From contig SIHP01000009.1 in NCBI GenBank assembly GCA_004762155.1, forward strand, positions 124,001 through 188,000: a DNA stretch of 64,000 nt. Direction: 5' to 3'. This DNA is from Flavobacteriaceae bacterium (lineage in GTDB: Bacteria; Bacteroidota; Bacteroidia; Flavobacteriales; Flavobacteriaceae). The notes below the pieces were generated by a model, which searched no databases, was not told where the DNA came from, and saw only the letters and a list, made by a program, of their open reading frames with translations. The position numbers and the translations under genes are program-made. Positions within the stretch are counted from its first letter, which is position 1. The number at the start of each line of letters is the position of its first letter. Shown here piece after piece: positions 15,951-23,814 of this stretch.

Positions 15951-16158
15951 TCATTTAGTAATGCATTTTTGTAATTCACTTAATATAAATGGCTTTGGAT
16001 TATAAAAATGAAATCTACCATTAATACATTTTAATCTCCATTTTTCACCAAAACAATTTGTGTGAGCAATATAAATTGAATCTTTTAAGTGTGAAAAAGG
16101 CTTTTAATTTTTTTAAGACCCAAAAATCCATCAATATTAGAGTCCTCTAGATTTATAT
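15951..16158 (-). pseudogene. C-terminal half of a single-domain response regulator, cut off by an IS3 element
   Basis: The remnant reads I-N-L-E-D-S-N-I-D-G-F-L-G-L-K-K-I-K-S-L-F-H-T, then after a one-base shift L-K-D-S-I-Y-I-A-H-T-N-C-F-G-E-K-W, ending N-P-K-P-F-I-L-S-E-L-Q-K-C-I-T-K-stop. This is the second half of a receiver domain, including the conserved Lys-Pro. It joins in frame to the N-terminal half at 17486-17643 once the IS is removed, giving P-I-D-I-N-L-E-D-S-N-I-D-G-F across the junction. The protein ends right after the receiver domain, so there was no output domain. Confidence 0.82.
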
Positions 16159-16198
16159 TGTCATGTTCTAAAATACGGCTACCTGTTAATATTTAAAA

Positions 16199-17075
16199 TT
16201 AAGCTACATATTTATGCACGCAATTAGGTGTTTTAAAGTCTAAAGATAAATGTAACCTTTTATTGTTGTATAATTTGATTGCAATTTTTGTTACTTTTTT
16301 TGCTTGAGTCAAGCAGGTAATGGGTTTGGTCAAGATAAAATTCATCTTTTAATATATTATTAACCTTTTTAGCAAATACATTTTCATAGCAAAAGCGCTC
16401 TCCAATTATACTAATTTCTATATTCTTATTTTTAGTATTTGTGTGTAAATATTATTAGAATACTGTATTTCTCTATCCGAAAGATGTATTAGTTTGTCGA
16501 TACTCTTTTGCATTGTATATAGCTTAATTAAGAGCTCTTACATAGCCTTTAAGTCCCAGGCTGTCACTTAATACATAACATGTTATTTTTCTAGAAAACA
16601 TATTCATAAATAAGGCTAAATAACAAAATCTATTTATAGTTCTATTGTATGTAATATCAGAAGCCCAAACTTGGTTAGGTCTTGTTATTTCTATGTCTTT
16701 AATCGTATTATTATATTTATAAAATCGATGATACGAGTTGGTAGTTTTAAAAAACATTTTTTCTTTTTACAAGTAGTTCACTGTTTCTTAAAATGTTGAA
16801 AAACTTATCTCTTCCAATTTTAACGTCATGCTTTTTAAATCCAATATCAAGAGATTTTATTAATTTTTCAGTACCTTCTCGTAGTAGTTTTTTCTACTTT
16901 CTTTAACTAGTTTAATATCTGTTTTTCTATCTCGTTTTGAGTAGTGTATCGTTTTTTATAAATATAAAAAACATCTTTTATATTTATAAAAAGCCTCTCT
17001 ATTTATGTTAAATGCATTACAGATTATCCCTATAGTGTACTGTTTGTTTTTCTGTTGTTTTAAAATTGTTTTCAT
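16199..17075 (-). pseudogene. IS3-family OrfB (DDE transposase), multiply broken
   Basis: Pieces in several frames can be read in order: M-K-T-I-L-K-Q-Q, C-N-A-F-N-I-N-R-E-A-F-Y-K-Y, S-L-D-I-G-F-K-K-H-D-V-K-I-G-R-D-K-F-F, then the rve core P-N-Q-V-W-A-S-D-I-T-Y-N-R with L-A-L-F-M-N-M-F-S-R-K-I-T. After that come C-Y-E-N-V-F-A-K-K-V-N-N-I-L-K-D-E-F-Y-L and finally L-Y-N-N-K-R-L-H-L-S-L-D-F-K-T-P-N. Several stops and shifts make it non-functional; the second DDE Asp region is replaced by M-N-M. Confidence 0.88.
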
Positions 17076-17446
17076 TAGGATTCGACGTTTAAGTTTTTTT
17101 TTAATTCTTGAATATCTTTGTAACCTAAATTTTCAGCAGCTTTTTCAAGATAATTTTCGTTTACAAGTTTCTCTAAATCCTTTTTAATAAGTAGGTCTTT
17201 GAGTTGTTTAATCTCTTTTTGCAAGGCTTTAATACGTGTTATTTCGTCGCTTGTTTGCACAATTACTCTGGTGTTCATTAAATCTTTACGGTCATACTTT
17301 TTAATCCATTCATTAATCGTACTGGGTTGAATTCCGTAAGTTAAGGCAATTTGTCTTTTGGAGTGGTTCCCTTTAGTAAGTTCTGCTATAATTTTAAGTT
17401 TAAATTTTTCGCTATAACGCTTTACTAGTAAATCATTTTTATACAT
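17075..17446 (-). CDS. IS3-family OrfA (helix-turn-helix protein)
   Basis: A 123-aa protein from the ATG at 17446; an earlier ATG at 17470 is possible. N-terminal helix-turn-helix: Y-S-E-K-F-K-L-K-I-I-A-E-L through I-A-L-T-Y-G-I-Q-P-S-T-I-N-E-W-I-K-K-Y. A leucine-zipper-like coiled coil follows (I-K-A-L-Q-K-E-I-K-Q-L-K-D-L-L). Its TAA overlaps the ATG of OrfB (TAATG), as usual in this family. It is intact but useless without OrfB. Confidence 0.88.
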   Translation of the reverse strand: MYKNDLLVKRYSEKFKLKIIAELTKGNHSKRQIALTYGIQPSTINEWIKKYDRKDLMNTRVIVQTSDEITRIKALQKEIKQLKDLLIKKDLEKLVNENYLEKAAENLGYKDIQELKKNLNVES

Positions 17447-17485
17447 ATAGTTGTTGTTTTTTGCATACATATTTCAAGACGGTCA

Positions 17486-17643
17486 TATCTATCGGTAAAA
17501 TCTCGTAGTTGTTCTTTTTTGTCAATTCCAAAGCTTCTTCTGCTTTTTCAACAGCATCTATCTCAGATTTATCTTTAACTACTTGAGATACGGATGATTT
17601 ATTAATTGTGTCGTCATCGAAATATAATATTTTTATAATTCAT
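17486..17643 (-). pseudogene. N-terminal half of the interrupted single-domain response regulator
   Basis: From the ATG at 17643 the start reads M-N-Y-K-N-I-I-F, then a small frameshift, then D-D-D-T-I-N-K-S-S-V-S-Q-V-V-K-D-K-S-E-I-D-A-V. It continues E-E-A-L-E-L-T-K-K-N-N-Y-E-I-L-P-I-D. The acidic triad and the phosphoacceptor Asp are about 43 residues apart, as in CheY-like receivers. The IS3 element entered directly after that Asp codon. The gene lies downstream of the histidine kinase on the same strand, which suggests it was the kinase's partner. Confidence 0.85.
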
Positions 17644-17821
17644 TTTATTGATGTTTTAATTGAAAAACAACTGTAAAATGAAGGATTAATTTCATTTTTT
17701 TATTCATGACATCTTTAGTTTTAAAGTTATTTTCTTTAATTGGCTCTATTGATTAAAAGATTTGTAAGCACTAATAAGTATTAATGTTTTTGTTTACAAT
17801 AGAAGTATTATTTATTTTTTT

Positions 17822-18027
17822 AATAAAAAGAACTTTGAATCAAATCGAAAGTGATTTGGGAGATACCCAAAGTTCTATTCCCTTTTAAATTAAAAAAATT
17901 ATATATAAAACACAAGGAAGACAGTTAAACTATTTATCCCCAATAATAAATCGAACCCTTTATCAAAAGTGTATGAAATTCTTCCTTGTGTTTAGAAAAA
18001 AAATAACCAAACTTAATATTATTATTG
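17822..18027 (-). ncRNA. Candidate structured RNA or attenuator leader (about 205 nt)
   Basis: On the minus strand, a 14-bp closing stem AAACACAAGGAAGA/TCTTCCTTGTGTTT (17980-17993 with 17908-17921) encloses 58 nt with an inner ATTTAT/ATAAAT hairpin. After a U-rich linker comes a three-way junction: outer stem AGAACTTTG/CAAAGTTCT (17868-17876 with 17829-17837) and two inner hairpins GGG/CCC and AAATC/GATTT. It ends in TTTTTATTA like an intrinsic terminator. A -7 box lies at 18034-18041. It may be a small RNA, perhaps 6S-like, or the leader of the response regulator gene that starts at 17643. Confidence 0.5.
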
Positions 18028-18033
18028 CTAATT

Positions 18034-18041
18034 CAAAGATA
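18034..18041 (-). promoter_or_regulatory. -7 box for the structured RNA
   Basis: TATCTTTG on the minus strand, a perfect TAnnTTTG match. It is 33 bp from the operator-like pair upstream (one helical turn more than at the kinase) and about 40 bp before the closing stem. No clear -33 element was seen. Confidence 0.55.
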
Positions 18042-18074
18042 TACAAACAAGCTTGTTTATTTGTTAGGTAATAA

Positions 18075-18101
18075 ATAAGTGGGCTTTATTTAGTATAAGT
18101 G
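18075..18101 (+). promoter_or_regulatory. Operator-like site upstream of the structured RNA
   Basis: ATAAGTG at 18075-18081 and at 18095-18101, both perfect, with spacer GGCTTTATTTAGT. The spacer shares 9 of 13 positions with the kinase copy and 10 of 13 with the copy at 7475-7501. It is oriented the same way relative to the downstream transcript as those two. Confidence 0.65.
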
Positions 18102-18224
18102 TTTTGATTGATTATAGAGCTTATTAATTTTTAAAATTATGCTTTAACGTTACAATAAAAATGAGAGACTGAGGAGGATCTTGATTTTCAATTTAAGTAT
18201 CAAAAAAAGGAGTAAGAAGACAAA

Positions 18225-19259
18225 TTAAATAGTTAATAACGCTGTAGTACCTATATTTTTTTTACTGAATATTTGCAGTGTTCCTTTTTGTAACTCCATT
18301 AATTCTTTAGAAAAAATAAGCCCTAAGCCATTTCCTTCTTCATTACTAGTACCATGTCTGGTGTTTTTATGTGTTTTTGTAATGTCAAATAAGTTGTTTA
18401 GTTGTCTTTTTGTCATACCAATACCACTATCTTTAATTTTTATTTCTACAGCACCTTCTTTATTTTTATGCAAATAGAGTTTAATTTCACCATTTTTAGG
18501 TGTAAATTTAATAGCATTTACAAATAGGTTTCCAATAACAGACTGCATCATAATTTTGTCAGCTTTTATAATAACATTTTTAGAAAAATTGGTATTAATG
18601 CGTATGTTCTTTTTATCTGCTAATATTCGGTACGGGTGTATTGCAGTTTCTATAATTTCTTTACAACTGAGAGTCTCTTTATAAACCACAAGTTGTTCTT
18701 GTCGTACTTTTGCCCAATCTAGTAAGGTTCTGGTAAAAATATAGTTGCTATTCGCGTATTTATTAATAATAGATATATATTTCTTACGTTCTATTTCATT
18801 AAGAAGATCATAATCTTTTTCTAATAAATTAGTATACCCCAAAATAGCATTAAAAGGGGCTACTAAATCGTGTGCTATAATTCTAAGTATACATCGTTTA
18901 TTGGCGTTGCTTTTGTTTAGTTCTTCTTTTTGTTTGTAGTGTTCACTTATGGTATTTTGTAAAACCCTTTCTCCTTTTACTTTAAAAAGATAATACAATA
19001 TCCCTAAAGCAATTAAGCCTATCACATAAATCATAATTAAATAATTAGAATTAATAATTGTTTGTTTTTTCAGGAAACAATATCCAATTGTATCTCTAAA
19101 AAGAATATTTTTGTTATTTTTAGCAATACCAGCATAAGTACATAAAATCATTATAAAGAAACAGATACTTGTACCGTTTCTTTTTAGAAATGATTTTTTT
19201 TTTACTATATCATAGGAGTTATTTGTAACAACAGATAAAAGATCTTCTTTTTTTCTCAT
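18225..19259 (-). CDS. Membrane sensor histidine kinase
   Basis: A 344-aa HisKA-type kinase. Two membrane segments (about 31-46 and 73-92) bracket a short periplasmic loop of some 25 residues. They are followed by a HisKA domain with H130 in I-I-A-H-D-L-V-A-P-F, and a HATPase domain with N-box G-N-L-F-V-N-A-I-K-F, G1 D-S-G-I-G-M and G2 G-N-G-L-G-L. With so small a loop it probably senses the membrane or an accessory protein. Downstream on the same strand are a structured leader and a response regulator destroyed by an IS3 element, so the kinase may now be an orphan or signal to another receiver such as the LytTR protein at 6460. Confidence 0.93.
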   Translation of the reverse strand: MRKKEDLLSVVTNNSYDIVKKKSFLKRNGTSICFFIMILCTYAGIAKNNKNILFRDTIGYCFLKKQTIINSNYLIMIYVIGLIALGILYYLFKVKGERVLQNTISEHYKQKEELNKSNANKRCILRIIAHDLVAPFNAILGYTNLLEKDYDLLNEIERKKYISIINKYANSNYIFTRTLLDWAKVRQEQLVVYKETLSCKEIIETAIHPYRILADKKNIRINTNFSKNVIIKADKIMMQSVIGNLFVNAIKFTPKNGEIKLYLHKNKEGAVEIKIKDSGIGMTKRQLNNLFDITKTHKNTRHGTSNEEGNGLGLIFSKELMELQKGTLQIFSKKNIGTTALLTI

Positions 19260-19313
19260 TATTAATGATTAGTATAATAAATAATTTAATTAGATTAACG
19301 AGTAAATTTATTT

Positions 19314-19321
19314 CAATTATA
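19314..19321 (-). promoter_or_regulatory. Candidate -7 box of the kinase gene
   Basis: TATAATTG on the minus strand has one mismatch to TAnnTTTG. The gap to the operator-like pair is 23 bp, against 22 bp at the 7570 gene. Confidence 0.4.
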
Positions 19322-19548
19322 TAAAAAACCATTGTTGAAAAGTAATAAGTGGTCTTAATTGATTATAAGTGTTTTTTGAGTAAATGTATTTAAACAAGTG
19401 GTAGTTCAATGAATTAATTGAGTTATATGTTTAGCTTCTCTTTTAATTCCTATTGATATATTGGTTTCGTCTCTATCGTTCTACAAATGGTTTTGTAAAA
19501 AAAATACTCTTCTTAAATTGATAGTGATTCATTCTAAAACAAGACTCA
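19316..19548 (+). repeat. Kinase upstream region duplicated at 13575-13757
   Basis: See the copy at 13575. The identical 33-bp core lies at 19339-19371. The rest of the 19260-19740 gap holds no gene. Confidence 0.8.
19345..19371 (+). promoter_or_regulatory. Operator-like site upstream of the histidine kinase
   Basis: ATAAGTG at 19345-19351 and 19365-19371, 20 bp apart, with spacer GTCTTAATTGATT. It lies 86-112 bp upstream of the kinase start. Confidence 0.65.
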
Positions 19549-19740
19549 TCAAAATAAGCTGAAATATGTATATCTATATTCATGAGTTAGTCTTGCTCTG
19601 AACTATGGTTTTACTTGCATAATGATACTGTATATCTTTTCAATACATATATAAGTATCTTAAGAGGTTATTCTCTCTCCATTTACCCGTTATCTTGGTA
19701 GATATACTTATATGTTTTTCAAATATTGATGTTAATGATT

Positions 19741-19980
19741 TTAACGAACAGTTATCAATAAGACTTTATGCAAGAGCGTATACGGGGTCGTGATTTCTAA
19801 ATGATGGCAAGCGTAACAATGATAATTATAACCTGACTTTACAAGCCTTCTAGTGGGGCTACATTTGATGGATGTAAAACCATCTTGCAATTTTATTTTT
19901 GCAAAATAAGCTTTACAAACATCATCATTGGGTAATTCTTTATATAGTTTAGGTATATCTTGTCCTTCAAATTGTTCCAT
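19741..19980 (-). pseudogene. N-terminal fragment of an IS1595-family transposase
   Basis: The pattern D-D-V-C-K-A-Y-F-A-K-I-K-L-Q-D-G-F-T-S-I-K-C, followed by Y-N-Y-H-C-Y-A-C-H-H-L-E-I-T-T and T-L-L-H-K-V, is the zinc-ribbon start of IS1595-type transposases. The second Cys of the first zinc knuckle is changed (K-C-S-P), and the frame ends after 79 residues. The DDE catalytic part is absent. Confidence 0.75.
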
Positions 19981-20024
19981 TCAGCCTAGTTTAAAGGAAT
20001 TGTATTCAGAAATGACTAACTCTA

Positions 20025-20327
20025 TTAAATTATTTGTTTTTTTGAGGCCAATATTTCCACTTTTTCAATTGTTGGATCTTCGGCTAATAATTCAGATGCA
20101 TTTGCCATAAGTGCATTCGCAATTTTTCCTGTTAAATGTGCTTGTCTTCCTTCTTCGTGAGGAAAAGTGTCAAAGATGCCAAAAGTAGAAGGGTCAATTT
20201 TGATAGCATACCAAGTAATTGTATCATATTCATCAATTGCTAAAGGAAGTGCATTTGTGATAAAGTTTGATACTTCTTGTTCTTTTCCTTTTTTTGCTTG
20301 TAGTCTTACTAATAATCCAAATTTCAT
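20025..20327 (-). CDS. Antibiotic biosynthesis monooxygenase (ABM)-like small protein
   Basis: A 100-aa protein of the dimeric alpha/beta barrel type. It has the strands M-K-F-G-L-L-V-R-L-Q-A and D-T-I-T-W-Y-A-I-K-I-D, then F-G-I-F-D-T-F-P-H-E-E-G-R-Q-A-H-L-T-G, the usual ABM signature, and a final V-E-I-L-A-S-K-K. Relatives act as heme- or quinone-type monooxygenases, or without known substrate. The frame is open upstream to 20429, but the ATG at 20327 starts the domain exactly. A dead second copy lies at 4828-4968 beside an AraC regulator. Repeated AATAGGTGTT words upstream (20436-20534) may be operator half-sites. Confidence 0.82.
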   Translation of the reverse strand: MKFGLLVRLQAKKGKEQEVSNFITNALPLAIDEYDTITWYAIKIDPSTFGIFDTFPHEEGRQAHLTGKIANALMANASELLAEDPTIEKVEILASKKQII

Positions 20328-20435
20328 GTTTTTTATTTTAATGATTAACAATACTGCAAACTTATGGCTAAGTTCTTTTTCTGAAAATGGACATTTTAAG
20401 GTGAAGGATGGACATTTTTTATGTAACAAGAAAAA

Positions 20436-20534
20436 AACACCTATTTTAACTTAATTTTCTATAAGTTTTTTGTTATTACTCATGTTATTAGGTGTTTATG
20501 TGTGTTTTTTTATAACTTGTAATAGGTGTTTATG
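20436..20534. repeat. Three copies of an AATAGGTGTT-like word upstream of the ABM gene
   Basis: AACACCTATT at 20436-20445 is the exact inverse of AATAGGTGTT at 20521-20530. TTAGGTGTTTATG at 20488-20500 shares TAGGTGTTTATG with 20523-20534. They could be binding sites for the gene's regulator. Confidence 0.4.
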
Positions 20535-21017
20535 AAGTTTTTTAGAAAAAAAGGAATAGTAGAAATACATATTTTAACAAAAAAAACTCAAATCTATGCT
20601 TAGGTTTTTAAATAATCTCTAAAATTTCAAAGTTATACCAACTAAAAAAACTTGTTGTTTATGGGTAATAACTAGCTTAATCTAAGGTTGTAGTTTTGTC
20701 TTTTTAAGACCAATCATTATTATATTTTCATATGACCTTTGTCAATATATTCTATATTAAAGATGTTATTTATCAAAGTGTAAAATACAATTGATTTAAA
20801 AATCTTAATTGGTTCTATTTAATAAACCAGATTCAAATCAGATGCTTTACGACTAAAATTACTCATAGGTGTCAGTTATCAATTTGTAATAAATACACCA
20901 AAAATTAATTACAAACACAATCACAACTATCTATTTAGTATTAGGTTAGTTTAAAAAAGGGTGACTCCTAATGGATCAATCGCAAACGTTGTTTTGTATT
21001 GATATTCGTGAAAAGAT
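20535..21017. other. 480-bp stretch without a gene
   Basis: It lies between the operator-like words and the tRNA terminator. It is AT-rich, with no ORF or structure of note. Confidence 0.4.
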
Positions 21018-21050
21018 AAAAGCCCATAAACATTATGTTTATGGGCTTTT
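21018..21050 (-). terminator. Terminator of the tRNA-Ser transcript
   Basis: A 16-bp near-perfect palindrome with arms AAAAGCCCATAAACAT and ATGTTTATGGGCTTTT, located 24 bp past the tRNA 3' end on the minus strand. Confidence 0.85.
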
Positions 21051-21073
21051 GGAGAGAATTGTGATTCTCTAAG

Positions 21074-21158
21074 CGGAGAAAGAGGGATTCGAACCCCCGG
21101 TCCTGTAACAGACAACGGTTTTCAAGACCGCCGCATTCGACCACTCTGCCATTTCTCC
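21074..21158 (-). tRNA. tRNA-Ser (anticodon UGA)
   Basis: It is 85 nt without encoded CCA. The acceptor stem pairs GGAGAAA with TTTCTCC, with G as discriminator base. The anticodon loop CTTGAAA presents TGA. A long variable arm typical of class II tRNA-Ser is present, and the T-loop reads GGTTCGAATCC. It marks the border between the decayed accessory region on the left and housekeeping genes on the right. Confidence 0.95.
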
Positions 21159-21490
21159 AGACATGCAAAAAGGTATTCCCTATTGCGGGTGCAAATATAG
21201 AAAGTATTTTTAATTTTAAAAGTAAAAAAAGTAGTTTTTTTACTTTTTTTTAATGTTTTGAAAATAATAGGTTTAAAACCAGTTTTTTAAAGTCTATTTA
21301 TTTTTAAAAAAGAATTGAAACTATTTATAATTTACAATTAATTAGCACTTATTTTATAGTTATTACTATTCTATGACATAAATAACCTTTAATGTTTTAA
21401 AAAAGAAGTATAATTCCAATATCAGATTTGCTTTTTTGTTTAAAATTATATTTAAGGATTATAAAGCTTTACTTTTTTCTGATAAATAAG

Positions 21491-21498
21491 TAACTTCG
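21491..21498 (+). promoter_or_regulatory. -7 box of aroC
   Basis: TAACTTCG, a one-mismatch form of TAnnTTTG, 20 bp before the aroC start. The rest of the 21159-21517 gap shows nothing further. Confidence 0.55.
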
Positions 21499-21517
21499 TA
21501 GCTTAAAAATAATCAGT

Positions 21518-22585
21518 ATGTTTAATTCTTTAGGAAATATATTAAAGTTAACAACTTTTGGTGAATCTCACGGTCTTGGAATTGGTGGTGTTATAGATGG
21601 ATTTCCGGCTGGAGTTGAAGTTGATTTAGATGCGGTTCAAAAAGAATTAGATAGAAGGAAGCCTGGGCAATCAAAAATAGTAACACAACGTAAAGAACCA
21701 GATACAGTTGAGTTTTTTTCTGGTATTTTTGAAGGAAAAACAACGGGAACTTCTATTGGTTTTGTAATTAAAAACACCAATCAAAAGAGTAAAGATTACA
21801 ATCATAATACCAATGTATATCGTCCTTCACATGCAGATTTTACATATGATAAGAAATATGGAATAAGAGATTATAGAGGAGGAGGAAGGAGTTCTGCTCG
21901 TGAAACAGCTAATTGGGTTGTGGCAGGTGCTTTAGCAAAACAACTTATTGCCAGTATTAATATAGATATTAATGCGTTTACTTCTTCTGTAGGAGATATC
22001 TTTATGGAAAAACCGTATCAAGATTTAGATTTTTCTAAAACAGAATCTAATATTGTACGTTGTCCGGATGCTGAATCAGCGGAGAAAATGATTACTAGAA
22101 TACAACAAATCAAAAAAGAAGGAGATACTATTGGAGGAACAATTACTTGTGTCGCTCAAAATATTCCTGTTGGTTTAGGTGAACCTATTTTTAATAAATT
22201 ACATGCCGCTTTAGGACAAGCAATGTTGTCTATAAATGCAGTAAAAGGATTTGAATTTGGTAGTGGTTTTTGTGGAGCAAAGATGAAAGGTTCTGAACAT
22301 AATGATATTTTTAAAGCAGATGGAACTACAGAAAGTAATCTTTCTGGCGGGGTTCAAGGAGGAATATCAAATGGAATGGATGTGTATTTTAGAGTAGCTT
22401 TTAAACCAGTTGCAACAATTATGCAAAATCAACAAACCATAAATTCTGAAGGAGAACTTACTGAAATACATGGAAAAGGACGTCATGATCCTTGTGTTGT
22501 ACCAAGAGCTGTACCTATTGTAGAAGCTTTAACAGCATTGGTTTTAGCTGATTTCTATTTGCTAAATAGAACAAGAAAAATATAG
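21518..22585 (+). CDS. aroC: Chorismate synthase
   Basis: A 355-aa enzyme that converts 5-enolpyruvylshikimate-3-phosphate to chorismate with reduced FMN, the last step of the shikimate pathway. Family signatures are [10 protein letters not shown] near residue 15, R-P-S-H-A-D-F-T-Y near 105, the FMN/substrate loop [10 protein letters not shown] near 125, and [11 protein letters not shown] near 325. The length is normal. It is monocistronic, between its own promoter and a strong terminator. Chorismate also feeds the menD/menB menaquinone genes further on. Confidence 0.98.
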   Translation: MFNSLGNILKLTTFGESHGLGIGGVIDGFPAGVEVDLDAVQKELDRRKPGQSKIVTQRKEPDTVEFFSGIFEGKTTGTSIGFVIKNTNQKSKDYNHNTNVYRPSHADFTYDKKYGIRDYRGGGRSSARETANWVVAGALAKQLIASINIDINAFTSSVGDIFMEKPYQDLDFSKTESNIVRCPDAESAEKMITRIQQIKKEGDTIGGTITCVAQNIPVGLGEPIFNKLHAALGQAMLSINAVKGFEFGSGFCGAKMKGSEHNDIFKADGTTESNLSGGVQGGISNGMDVYFRVAFKPVATIMQNQQTINSEGELTEIHGKGRHDPCVVPRAVPIVEALTALVLADFYLLNRTRKI

Positions 22586-22606
22586 TTATAAAAAAATATT
22601 AGTGTA

Positions 22607-22635
22607 AAAGCCACAAGTTTTAACTTGTGGCTTTT
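22607..22635 (+). terminator. Intrinsic terminator after aroC
   Basis: Stem AAAAGCCACAAGTT/AACTTGTGGCTTTT followed by T residues. Confidence 0.92.
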
Positions 22636-22716
22636 TTTATTTTTAAATTGAAATTAAGTTTTTGTACACAACAAAAAAAGTATATTTTGTAAAAGTGTAA
22701 TTATGTTTAAATTTTC

Positions 22717-23754
22717 ATGACTTTTGACAATCCTATATTATTTTTTTTATGCTCAATAGGGGTTTTTAATGGCTTTTTAGTAAGTATTTATTTTTTGTTT
22801 TTTACTAAAGAGAAACGTATCCAGAATACTTTTTTTGGATTAATGGTAACAATGCTTTCGTTAAGAATAGCGAAATCTGTTTATGTAATTTTTAGTGAAT
22901 CAAGAGATAAATTGATATTACAAATAGGATTATCCGCTTGTTTTTTAATAGGAGTAAGTTTGTTTTATTATATAAAATCATCTTTAGATAACAAAAAGCA
23001 GGTACCATTGTCATGGAAATTACATTATCTTATTTTAGTTTTATTAATAGTTGGTATAGGTTTAGTAAGACCATATCAGTTTTATGATGTTTTTTGGAAT
23101 CATTTTTTTGTGTATTTTATTTATAGCGTTTGGTTTGTGTATTTAGTTTTAACTGGTTTTACCCTTAAAGATGTTATCAGTAAGTTATTTCAAAAGGCAA
23201 TAAAAGTAACAGCTTCTGAATCTTGGTTATTAGCAGTTTTTTTAGGGAATGTCTTAATATTCTCAGCCTATATATTGGGGTATTTCTATTTATATTTAAT
23301 AGGAACGATTACGTTTTCAGTAGTTTTTTATGTTTTATTGATTTTTCTATTGTCTAAAAATAATCGAGATAAGGTTTTTAAAGACATCCCTCAAAAATAC
23401 AAGGCCAAGAAGATTACTAACGAAGAAGCAAATCGTTTAGAGCAAAAATTAAAAGAAATAATGGAGCAAAAAATGTTTTATAAAAACACCAATATAAAAC
23501 TCGCAGATATTGCTAAAGAATTAAATATTACACAACATCAATTATCACAATTTCTGAATGATAATTTGGGTAAAAGTTTTGCTTTATTTATAAATGAATA
23601 TAGAATAGAAGAAGCTAAAAAAATATTAAAAGAAAATAATCAGTTTACCTTAGAAGCTATTGGTTTTGAAGCAGGGTTTTCTTCAAAATCTAATTTTTAT
23701 GCAACGTTTAAGAAAATGGTTGGTGTTACACCATCTGTTTATAGAGGAAGTTAG
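22717..23754 (+). CDS. Membrane-anchored AraC-type regulator
   Basis: A 345-aa protein with about seven hydrophobic membrane segments in residues 1-215, followed by a cytoplasmic AraC helix-turn-helix domain (about 245-345). Motifs are K-L-A-D-I-A-K-E-L-N-I-T-Q-H-Q-L-S-Q-F-L-N and F-T-L-E-A-I-G-F-E-A-G-F-S-S-K-S-N-F-Y-A-T-F-K-K, then V-G-V-T-P-S-V-Y-R. This architecture is frequent in Flavobacteriia and is thought to sense a signal at the membrane. The genes downstream (SRPBCC, NTF2-like, DUF5916) may be under its control, which is inference from position. Confidence 0.88.
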   Translation: MTFDNPILFFLCSIGVFNGFLVSIYFLFFTKEKRIQNTFFGLMVTMLSLRIAKSVYVIFSESRDKLILQIGLSACFLIGVSLFYYIKSSLDNKKQVPLSWKLHYLILVLLIVGIGLVRPYQFYDVFWNHFFVYFIYSVWFVYLVLTGFTLKDVISKLFQKAIKVTASESWLLAVFLGNVLIFSAYILGYFYLYLIGTITFSVVFYVLLIFLLSKNNRDKVFKDIPQKYKAKKITNEEANRLEQKLKEIMEQKMFYKNTNIKLADIAKELNITQHQLSQFLNDNLGKSFALFINEYRIEEAKKILKENNQFTLEAIGFEAGFSSKSNFYATFKKMVGVTPSVYRGS

Positions 23755-23814
23755 AGAGGTGTGTTTAATAACCTTTAGTTGATTTGAATAATTCTATGAA
23801 AATTTGATTATTAA

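Larger units (their letters stand above)
16159..17485 (-). mobile_element. IS3-family insertion sequence, complete but inactivated
   Basis: The element is about 1.33 kb. The ends begin TGACCGTCTTGAAATA (minus strand from 17485) and TGTCATGTTCTAAAATA (plus strand from 16159) and are imperfect inverted repeats. It is flanked by the 3-bp direct repeat TAT at 16156-16158 and 17486-17488. Removing the element and one TAT restores the reading frame of the interrupted response regulator, which fixes the boundaries. orfA and the orfB remnant overlap as in other IS3 members. Confidence 0.88.

Noticed and set aside
17822..18027. Retron or group II intron RNA as explanation of the structured region
   Set aside because: No reverse transcriptase gene lies nearby and the fold lacks the expected intron domains.
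20167..20454. 95-codon plus-strand ORF
   Set aside because: Antisense to the ABM gene, which has clear family motifs.
20968..21168. 66-codon minus-strand ORF
   Set aside because: It is the tRNA-Ser and its terminator read as protein.
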